Assembly: GCA_046160725.1 (NCBI GenBank)
Contig: JBJXHB010000242.1
Location: 1 to 5,203 of the forward strand
Reading direction: 5' to 3'
Length of the DNA stretch: 5,203 nt
Origin: JBJXHB01 sp046160725
GTDB lineage: Bacteria > Pseudomonadota > Gammaproteobacteria > Burkholderiales > Burkholderiaceae_C
Shown here: positions 1 through 4,728 of the stretch, piece by piece
Layout of the letters: every line of letters starts with the position of its first letter
Position numbering within the stretch: the stretch's first letter is position 1
Program-made: the position numbers and the translations under genes
The notes under the pieces: model-generated
Told to the model about the DNA's origin: nothing
What the model saw: only the letters and a program-made list of their open reading frames with translations
Databases searched by the model: none

Positions 1-165
1 GAGGGCAAGCGCACCCTGGTGCTGGATACCGCGGGCGAGGCGGCGCATCGGCTTTACCTGGCGCTGGGCTGGCAGGTTGGCGGCATCATCCCGGCCTATG
101 CGCTGAACACCGCCGGCGTGCCGGAGCGCACCATCTTCATGTTCAAGGAACTGGCCGATGCGTGA
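1..165 (+). CDS. GNAT-family N-acetyltransferase, C-terminal fragment (5' end outside window)
   Basis: Frame 1 is open from the left edge to a TGA at 163-165 and gives 54 residues. The fragment contains DTAGEAAHRLYLALGW (residues 9-24), the end of the GNAT fold. There the helix after the acetyl-CoA binding loop leads into the 'LYxxLGW' segment, followed by a strand with GIIPAYALN and a final strand TIFMFKEL. Family members transfer an acetyl group from acetyl-CoA to an amine in the cytoplasm. The substrate cannot be told from this part, and the acetyl-CoA pyrophosphate-binding motif lies upstream of the window. The last 8 bases overlap the start of the next gene, so the two are probably co-transcribed. 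The GNAT assignment is fairly safe; the subfamily is unknown. Confidence 0.8.
   Translation, partial: EGKRTLVLDTAGEAAHRLYLALGWQVGGIIPAYALNTAGVPERTIFMFKELADA
145..149 (+). promoter_or_regulatory. Ribosome binding site for the small gene at 158
   Basis: AAGGA lies 8 bases before the ATG at 158, inside the end of the acetyltransferase gene. It supports this ATG as the start and fits translation coupled to the upstream gene. Confidence 0.6.
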
Positions 166-379
166 GGCGAAGCTGGGCGACAATGGCGGCCCGCCGCTGG
201 AGGATGAGGATCCCGGCGATGCCTCGTGGAAGGGCTGGATCTGGCACAAGAAATCCAGGGCGGTGTGGAAGACGCCAGGACGGGAGATCGCCCTGCGCCG
301 GCTGGAGCGGGCCGAGGCGCTGGGCATGACCTACAAGGAATACACGCTGGAGATCCTGGAGCGCGGCAAGTACCTGTGA
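158..379 (+). CDS. Small Trp-rich hypothetical protein of the 'LGDNGGPPL' type
   Basis: This gene encodes 73 residues, starting at an ATG that overlaps the acetyltransferase stop by 8 bp and is preceded by a good Shine-Dalgarno sequence. The N-terminal part has LGDNGGPPL (residues 6-14) followed by an acidic linker EDEDPGD. Next comes a tryptophan cluster (W24, W27, W29, W37) with basic residues between. The C-terminal half (about 42-73) is a predicted amphipathic helix rich in Arg and Glu that ends in YTLEILERGKYL. There is no signal peptide or membrane segment, so it is probably cytoplasmic. From memory, similar short proteins are common in alphaproteobacteria and are annotated as hypothetical; I know of no established function. 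Tandem placement suggests co-expression with the acetyltransferase. It is unlikely to be a spurious frame, because the start site, motif and ordered C-terminus all fit a real gene. Confidence 0.8.
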   Translation: MREAKLGDNGGPPLEDEDPGDASWKGWIWHKKSRAVWKTPGREIALRRLERAEALGMTYKEYTLEILERGKYL

Positions 380-389
380 ACCCCGCTTG

Positions 390-3300
390 TCAGGTGGCCT
401 GGATATAGGCGTAGGTGTTCAGCCCGCCGGTGGTGCCGGTCAGGATGGTCCAGGACTGGGCGGTGGCAAGGTCGATGCCGGTGAAGGTGATCGAGGCGTC
501 ATAGTCGCCAGAGCCGCCATTGAGCCGGGCATGGATCGTCGCCCCCTGGAAGCCCGGCGCGCCGGCATCGGCGAACCAGTCGAAAGTGGTGATGCCGTCC
601 TTCCAGCCCCAGAAGGTGACCGCGTCGCCGGCCTGGAAATTCACCACCGTGCCCCAGCTCACCCCGCCGCCGCGGCCGTCGAGGAAGAAGGTGTCGGCGT
701 TGTCCGGGCCCGATCCCAGGCCGCCGACCAGGAAGTTGGAGCCGGTGCCGCCGTCGATGACGTTGCGGCCCGACAGCACCTGGAGCGCATTGCCGCCGCG
801 CAGGCCGCCGCCATGCAGGAACACGTTGGGGATGTTCGCCCCCACCGCCACACTGCCGCCAGTGGGGTTGATGAACTGGCGCTGGAGATAGCCGATGGCG
901 CCGTCGAAGAAGGTGCCGCCGGTGGCAAACGAAGTACTGGTCGTGGTGTTGGTCACCGCCAGCGCGCCGATGGTGGCGTCGATCGCCTTGATCCGCGTGC
1001 CCGCCGCACCGTCTGGCGCGACGTAGAAGCTGGTGTTGTCGTAGGTCACGCCAGGCGCCGCGGTGACCGCGGCGGTGCCCTGCGGCGCGCCGTTGCGCAG
1101 CACCTGAAGGCTGCCGGCGCTGTAGACGAAGGACAGGCCGGCGGGCGAGAACGCCATGTCACGCAGGTCGATGGCGTGGTTGACGTCGAACGCCGTGTCG
1201 ATCACGCGCGCCAGATCGGCTGTGGCGGTCCGCGCCGTGGTGCCGGTCTCCGTCTTCAGAATGTACGGATCGGTGGTGAGGCCGAAGACGCCCTCCAGCG
1301 CCGCGACACGGGCTATGGTCAGGGTGAAGGTGGCGGCATTGGTGTCCAGGATGTCGAGCGTGTTGAGCTTGCCGGCCTGGTGCAGGGCCAGGAGGTAGTC
1401 GATGTCGGGGGCGATTTCGAAGCTGAAGCCGGCGACATCGAGCTTGCCGGCCAGGCGGGCCTTGACGTTGTTGTTCTCTGCCACGATCGCCGTGACCGTT
1501 CCGACCGAGACGCGCCCGTTGACCTGAAGACTCCACGGCCCGGTGATGGCATCCAAGGTTGCGTTACGGAAGAAGAAGCCGCCCAGCAGATGGGCTGGCA
1601 CGGTGACGGTCGGCGTCCCCGCATCGGTCAGCTCCACGGGATAGCCGTCAATGTCCTGGGCAGCGAAGGCAGCGGCATTTGCCGACAGCGCGGCGGCACT
1701 GGTGACGATGCGCGGTGCGGCATCAGTGTAGTCGACCCGATCAAGCTTACCGGTCACCGCGACCGCCTGGATCTGCGCGATCCCCGCCAGCACATTGGCC
1801 ACGCTGTCGACCACGGTGAAGCCCAGGAAACCCGTCGGCAGGGTGGCCGTGGCGAGTTGGGCCACGGTGACGATCAGGCTGCGCGTGTAGGGCGTGTTGA
1901 TCAGGGCCAGCACCGGCGCATAGGTGATCGCCTCGGCCTCGGTCAGGCTGAAGATCGGCCGCCCCCCGCGCGTGTCGATGCTGCCGATCTTGCCGGCATT
2001 GGCCAGGGTCAGCAGCTGCGGCAGCGAGCCGCGCAGGGTCGCCGGGGTCTCGCGCACGGTCAGCGCCCCGGCGGCGAGATGGTTGTAGATGGTGGCACCA
2101 GCACTGACCAACGTGGCCGCCCGGTTCGGCCGGATCGATCCGTTGATGGCCAGCGTATACGGCGAGGTGATCCGCCCGAGCAGCGTCGCGATGTCGGTGC
2201 CGATCTGCCAGTTCTGCAGCGTGATCGTTGGCGTGCCGCCATCGCTCAGCGTGATGGTGTAGCCGGTGCCTGCCCGCAGCAGCGCCTGTGCATTGGCTGC
2301 GACCTGCGCTGCCGACAAGTTGATCGCGCCGGCGAGGCCGTTGATGGCGACAAGCGTGCCCTTCACCGCAAGGTTCTGCAGCGACGCAAGGTTGGCGATG
2401 ATGTTGGCAGAGCTATCGGTGACCGTGAGGCTGTCGACACTGCCCGTGAGCGCGGTTGATCCTGCCGCGGCGGCGGTCACAATCTGAGACAGGGTGGTGG
2501 AGCTGACGATCGTGGACAGCAGCCCGGCATTGAGCGCGATGGCCGCAGCGTCAAGGCTGATGCGTACCGGCCCGACGTCCAGAAGCGTCGTGCTGGTCAG
2601 CTTGCCGGCGGCTTGCAGCGTTCTGAGGCCGGAGAGGTTGGACGTCCAGTTGACCAGGAAATCCACCATGGCCACGCCACCAGCCAGCTTGGCGGTCTGG
2701 CCCGAATTGCCCAGCGCGGCGGCCTGGCTGGCGCTGAGCGCGCCCGTCACACTGACGGTATATGAGCCGACACTGACAATGCTGGCGAGAACCTGGAGAT
2801 TGGCATTGGTCACCTGCCACGGCGCCAGGGCGAAATTCGGCGTGCCGGGGTCCGTCAGGTTGATCTCATAGCTCAGGGTGCCGGTATCGAGTACGCCGAA
2901 TGCGTCGATGTTGGCGCCCAGCGTCGCCGCGCTCAACGAGAAAATCACGTCGGACTCGACAAGTGCAATGAGATCCAGCGTGCGAGCCCGAACCTGCGCC
3001 TCCAGCGACACCAGCTGCGCCTGGAAGGCCGCCGCACTCAGCGTGACAAACGACGGCGCCGATGTGCCGAGCACGACCGGCGTTGTGATCAGCGCCAGGG
3101 CCGCGCTGTTCGCGCTGATCTGTCCTGCGGACAGCCCCATCTGCTGGACGCCGCTGCTCAACACGTCGATGCCGGTCAGCTTGCCGCTGTTGGTCAGGCT
3201 GGTCAGGGTCGCGAGGTTGGTGGTGGTGTTGAGATTGCCGACGAAATCGCCGATCCGCACCGAGGTCAGGCTGGCCAGCACCTTGGTGTTTTCGGTGAGG

Positions 3301-4616
3301 ATCGTGCCTGCCCGACCCACGCTGATGTTGCCGCTGACCACCAGGTTATAGTTGCCGACGACCTGGGTGAGCACGTTCGCCCGCACATTGCTGACCGACA
3401 ACACGTTGCCGGCAATTGTCACGGTCGGCGTGCCGGCATCGCTGAGGTGAATGACCAGGGTGTTCTCGCTCGCCTGGCTGAGGATCAAAGCGGCCCGGCC
3501 AAGCTGGTCCGCGGTCATCGTCAGGTTGGGCGTTGCCTCGGTGAAGCGCAGCCGGCCAAGCCGGCCTTGGCGCATCAGCGCATCGATGGCATCCACATTG
3601 GCCAGAATGTTGGCGACGCTATCGGCCACGGTGAAATTGGCAAAGCGCCCATCCAGGGTCGGCGCCGCGGCCTGTGCCGCTGATATCACCTGAGAGAGCT
3701 GGAAATTCGGCGAGAATAGGGGCAAGGCGGCTGTGTTGCTGGTCACTTCGGCAGGGGTCAAGCTGAGCACCTGCAGCCCGCCATCGCGCATCGTGATGCT
3801 GGCGATCTTGCCGGCCAGGGCGGCCAGTTGCAGGGTTTCGAGATAACCGGACAGGCGTGACTGAAGGTCAAGAATCTTGAGCCCGCTTGGCAGCTGTGTG
3901 GTGTTGAGGGTGCCCAGCGGGGCGATCGGATTGGCCGCCACCGGGTTGTCGCCAAGGGTCGACCGCTCAGCGTTCGCGACGATGGTGGCAAGTGAGTTGG
4001 CACGCAGGGGGCCAGCCAAGGTCAGGTTGAACGGCGTGGTGATGCTCTTGAGCACCTCGTTGTAGGCGTCCGCGCTGGTTGTCCATACCGGCAGGGTGAT
4101 GGTGGGTGTGCCGCCATCGGTCAGGACAATGGTGAACGGCGAGCCGATGCTGCGCAGGACGTCGATATTGGCAGCAACCTGGGCGGCGCTGAGCGAGAAC
4201 ACCGGATTGCTGTCGGTCAGGCGCACCAGGCCGAGCGTGCCGGCGCGCCACAGCGCCTGGATCGCCGGCAGGTTGGCAGCGATATTGGCCCCGGTATCCC
4301 AGACGCCCAGCGCCTGAAACCCGGTCGCCAAGGTCGCGCCGGACGCCGCCGCCGCGGTGATGCGCTGTTGCAGCGTAAACGGCGTGGTGATCAGGGCCAG
4401 GACCGTGGCATCTGCCGTGCGCTGGGCCGAGGTCACCACGATCGACGGCCGGCCACCATTGGTCAGCTCGATGCCGGCGATCTTGCCGGCCGTGACCAAC
4501 GGCAACAGGGCGTCGATGTTCTCTGCGACCAGGCGCCCGGTATCGGCGATGATGGTGCCATTGGGCAAAGTGTCGCTGGCAAAGGCCGCCAGTGCCTGGG
4601 AAACCGTGAGTGCCAT
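390..4616 (-). CDS. Giant super-repeat adhesin-like protein with RTX-like C-terminus, probable type I secretion substrate
   Basis: This gene encodes 1408 residues with ATG at 4616 and TGA at 390-392. AGGA lies 8 bases upstream of the ATG. The protein has no cysteine, few lysines, many Ala/Leu/Thr/Val/Ser/Gly, and no Sec signal peptide or membrane segment. Residues 1 to about 1120 are super-repeats of about 200 residues. Recurrent marks are 'AGK(I/L)..I' (residues 43, 268, 477, 670, 874, 1081), 'DS.ANI.AN' (107, 332, 734, 937) and 'L(T/S)D.GTPT.T' (165, 391, 587, 790, 996). A beta-rich linker domain follows (about 1121-1259), then RTX-like repeats SGRNVIDGG and TGSNFLVGG (1282-1299), TFFLDGRGGG, VVNFQAGDAV, and a closing domain to 1408. 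In known alphaproteobacterial proteins this C-terminal layout belongs to substrates exported in one step by type I systems through an uncleaved C-terminal signal. A role in adhesion, biofilm or cell surface structure is inference. No exporter gene is visible nearby. It is transcribed in the same direction as the threonine aldolase gene but is probably a separate unit. Confidence 0.88.
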   Translation of the reverse strand: MALTVSQALAAFASDTLPNGTIIADTGRLVAENIDALLPLVTAGKIAGIELTNGGRPSIVVTSAQRTADATVLALITTPFTLQQRITAAAASGATLATGFQALGVWDTGANIAANLPAIQALWRAGTLGLVRLTDSNPVFSLSAAQVAANIDVLRSIGSPFTIVLTDGGTPTITLPVWTTSADAYNEVLKSITTPFNLTLAGPLRANSLATIVANAERSTLGDNPVAANPIAPLGTLNTTQLPSGLKILDLQSRLSGYLETLQLAALAGKIASITMRDGGLQVLSLTPAEVTSNTAALPLFSPNFQLSQVISAAQAAAPTLDGRFANFTVADSVANILANVDAIDALMRQGRLGRLRFTEATPNLTMTADQLGRAALILSQASENTLVIHLSDAGTPTVTIAGNVLSVSNVRANVLTQVVGNYNLVVSGNISVGRAGTILTENTKVLASLTSVRIGDFVGNLNTTTNLATLTSLTNSGKLTGIDVLSSGVQQMGLSAGQISANSAALALITTPVVLGTSAPSFVTLSAAAFQAQLVSLEAQVRARTLDLIALVESDVIFSLSAATLGANIDAFGVLDTGTLSYEINLTDPGTPNFALAPWQVTNANLQVLASIVSVGSYTVSVTGALSASQAAALGNSGQTAKLAGGVAMVDFLVNWTSNLSGLRTLQAAGKLTSTTLLDVGPVRISLDAAAIALNAGLLSTIVSSTTLSQIVTAAAAGSTALTGSVDSLTVTDSSANIIANLASLQNLAVKGTLVAINGLAGAINLSAAQVAANAQALLRAGTGYTITLSDGGTPTITLQNWQIGTDIATLLGRITSPYTLAINGSIRPNRAATLVSAGATIYNHLAAGALTVRETPATLRGSLPQLLTLANAGKIGSIDTRGGRPIFSLTEAEAITYAPVLALINTPYTRSLIVTVAQLATATLPTGFLGFTVVDSVANVLAGIAQIQAVAVTGKLDRVDYTDAAPRIVTSAAALSANAAAFAAQDIDGYPVELTDAGTPTVTVPAHLLGGFFFRNATLDAITGPWSLQVNGRVSVGTVTAIVAENNNVKARLAGKLDVAGFSFEIAPDIDYLLALHQAGKLNTLDILDTNAATFTLTIARVAALEGVFGLTTDPYILKTETGTTARTATADLARVIDTAFDVNHAIDLRDMAFSPAGLSFVYSAGSLQVLRNGAPQGTAAVTAAPGVTYDNTSFYVAPDGAAGTRIKAIDATIGALAVTNTTTSTSFATGGTFFDGAIGYLQRQFINPTGGSVAVGANIPNVFLHGGGLRGGNALQVLSGRNVIDGGTGSNFLVGGLGSGPDNADTFFLDGRGGGVSWGTVVNFQAGDAVTFWGWKDGITTFDWFADAGAPGFQGATIHARLNGGSGDYDASITFTGIDLATAQSWTILTGTTGGLNTYAYIQAT
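393..839 (-). other. C-terminal secretion-type module (residues 1260-1408)
   Basis: In order, the module has NIPNVFLHGGGLRGGNALQV (1261-1280), RTX-like repeats, NADTFFLDGRGGG (1306-1318), TVVNFQAGDAVTFWGW (1323-1338), GFQGATIHARLNGG (1355-1368), SITFTGIDL (1375-1383) and a hydrophobic/aromatic end TYAYIQAT. The order 'FL.GG / N.(I/L).GG / DTFF.D / W.T(V/I)VNF..GD / I.F.G' is one I associate with the C-termini of alphaproteobacterial type I secretion substrates. The uncleaved export signal would lie in the last 60 or so residues. This assignment comes from remembered family layout and has not been confirmed by a profile search. Confidence 0.65.
678..773 (-). repeat. RTX-like glycine/asparagine nonapeptides (residues 1282-1313)
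   Basis: SGRNVIDGG and TGSNFLVGG are adjacent nine-residue repeats, followed by a looser LGSGPDNADTFFLDG. They follow the RTX spacing GGxGxDxLx, but Asn stands where the calcium-binding Asp is usual (R-N-V, S-N-F). Only two or three turns are present, so any calcium binding would be limited. Confidence 0.6.
840..1256 (-). other. Non-repeat linker domain before the secretion module (residues 1121-1259)
   Basis: This stretch is Thr/Ala/Gly/Ser-rich and probably beta-structured. It carries SLQVLRNGAPQGTAAV (1169-1184), GVTYDNTSFYVAPDGAAGTR (1189-1208) and a Thr/Ser run (1221-1231). 'Phe-x-Val-x-x-Asp-Gly-x-x-Gly-Thr' wording of this kind often closes repeat domains in alphaproteobacterial type I secreted proteins. 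I do not recognise a named domain and assign no function. Confidence 0.5.
1257..1538 (-). repeat. Super-repeat unit 6, truncated (residues 1027-1120)
   Basis: Only the first half of a unit is present. It opens with PWSLQVNGRVSVG (1027-1039), then an 'IVAENNNVKARL' stretch (1044-1055) resembling 'ILTENTKVLASL' in unit 3, and AGKLNTLDILDTN (1081-1093). The repeat pattern fades after TTDPYIL (1114-1120), where the C-terminal region begins. Confidence 0.65.
1539..2162 (-). repeat. Super-repeat unit 5 (residues 819-1026)
   Basis: The unit has 208 residues and opens with PYTLAINGSIRPNRAATLV (819-837). It contains AGKIGSIDTRGG (874-885), SLTEAE (890-895), FTVVDSVANVLAG (933-945) and LTDAGTPTVTV (996-1006), then GGFFFRN instead of the Trp-containing strand. 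It pairs with unit 2 at an offset of about 605 residues. Confidence 0.75.
2163..2765 (-). repeat. Super-repeat unit 4 (residues 618-818)
   Basis: The unit has 201 residues and opens with SYTVSVTGALSASQ (618-631). It contains AGKLTSTTLLDVG (670-682), TLSQIVTAAAAGS (708-720), TDSSANIIANLASLQNL (733-749), LSAAQVAAN (767-775) and LSDGGTPTITLQNW (790-803). It pairs with unit 1 at a near-constant offset of 624-627 residues. Confidence 0.75.
2766..3353 (-). repeat. Super-repeat unit 3 (residues 422-617)
   Basis: The unit has 196 residues and opens with NYNLVVSGNISVG (422-434). SGKLTGIDVLSSG (477-489) and LTDPGTPNFALAPW (587-600) are kept. The 'DS.ANI.AN' segment is replaced by LSAAAFQAQLVSLEAQV (526-542), which keeps the helical spacing but not the Asp-Ser-Asn signature. 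LSAATLGANIDAF (561-573) replaces the LSAAQVAAN motif. Confidence 0.7.
3354..4034 (-). repeat. Super-repeat unit 2 (residues 195-421)
   Basis: At 227 residues this is the longest unit. The extra length lies in a stretch at about residues 217-250, rich in Asn/Pro/Leu, after the opening strand PFNLTLAGPLRAN. Marks are AGKIASITMRDGG (268-280), SLTPAE (285-290), FTVADSVANILAN (328-340) and LSDAGTPTVTI (391-401). The tryptophan that follows GTP in units 1, 3 and 4 is absent. Its closest partner is unit 5, which shares the DSVAN and DAGTPTVT wording. Confidence 0.75.
4035..4616 (-). repeat. Super-repeat unit 1 of the giant protein (residues 1-194)
   Basis: This is the N-terminal unit. It lacks the opening 'Y.L.V.G' strand of the other units, because translation starts just after that point. 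It contains AGKIAGIELTNGG (43-55), TLQQRITAAAASGATL (81-96), DTGANIAANLPAIQAL (107-122), LSAAQVAAN (142-150) and LTDGGTPTITLPVW (165-178). Its best match inside the protein is unit 4: an identical LSAAQVAAN, a closely similar ITAAAASG segment, and GTPTITL followed by a tryptophan. Confidence 0.75.
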
Positions 4617-4624
4617 CGAATTTT

Positions 4625-4628
4625 TCCT
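4625..4628 (-). promoter_or_regulatory. Ribosome binding site of the giant gene
   Basis: On the minus strand AGGA lies 8 bases before the ATG at 4616, within AGGACAGGAA. It supports this ATG, and with it the lack of an N-terminal signal peptide. I found no convincing -35/-10 promoter in the rest of the 112-bp gap. Confidence 0.6.
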
Positions 4629-4692
4629 GTCCTGAAACGTGATAGGCCGTCAGTCGGAAGCCATTTCGCTACAGCCACAGCCTGGTCCGATC

Positions 4693-4714
4693 GCGGGGGG
4701 TGTCATCCCCCCGC
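4693..4714 (-). terminator. GC-only hairpin after the threonine aldolase gene
   Basis: This is a perfect 8-bp stem (GCGGGGGG pairing with CCCCCCGC) with a 6-base loop TGTCAT on the plus strand. It starts 14 bases past the threonine aldolase stop. A stem this strong, placed after a gene end, suggests a terminator or RNA 3'-end stabiliser that separates the enzyme gene from the giant gene. No T tract follows on either strand, so it is not a classical intrinsic terminator. Confidence 0.5.
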
Positions 4715-4728
4715 ATGCCGGCACGCGG
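4711..4728. repeat. Near-perfect 18-bp palindrome abutting the threonine aldolase stop
   Basis: CCGCATGCCGGCACGCGG is a dyad with a single mismatched pair and a perfect TGCCGGCA core (4716-4723). It overlaps the right arm of the hairpin at 4693-4714, so the two structures would compete. Its loop-less form looks more like a protein-binding dyad or an alternative fold than a terminator, but no regulator is indicated. In GC-rich DNA it may also be chance. Confidence 0.35.

Noticed and set aside
387..2459. Long open frame on the + strand (690 codons) antisense to the giant gene
   Set aside because: Its translation is a Gly/Arg/Asp/Val-rich, low-order string with no recognisable domain, as expected opposite a high-GC repeat gene. 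The minus-strand frame has a good start signal, clear repeats and a recognisable C-terminus.
2494..3351. Two further + strand open frames (2494-2871 and 2878-3351)
   Set aside because: Both lie wholly antisense to the giant gene, lack a plausible ribosome binding site and show no family motif.
390..4616. CRISPR array or DNA-level tandem repeat array
   Set aside because: The periodic similarity is at protein level, in one continuous reading frame. Units are about 600 bp and diverged in DNA, unlike short identical CRISPR repeats.
4463..4678. Minus-strand frame starting in the intergenic gap and running into the giant gene in another frame
   Set aside because: It overlaps the N-terminal coding region out of frame and its product is an Arg/Pro/Ser-rich shadow. 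The ATG at 4616 with AGGA explains this region better.
4617..4728. Sigma70-type promoter for the giant gene
   Set aside because: I looked for -35/-10 pairs on the minus strand. TATCAC near 4640 is at best a weak -10 and no matching -35 stands out, so no promoter is claimed.
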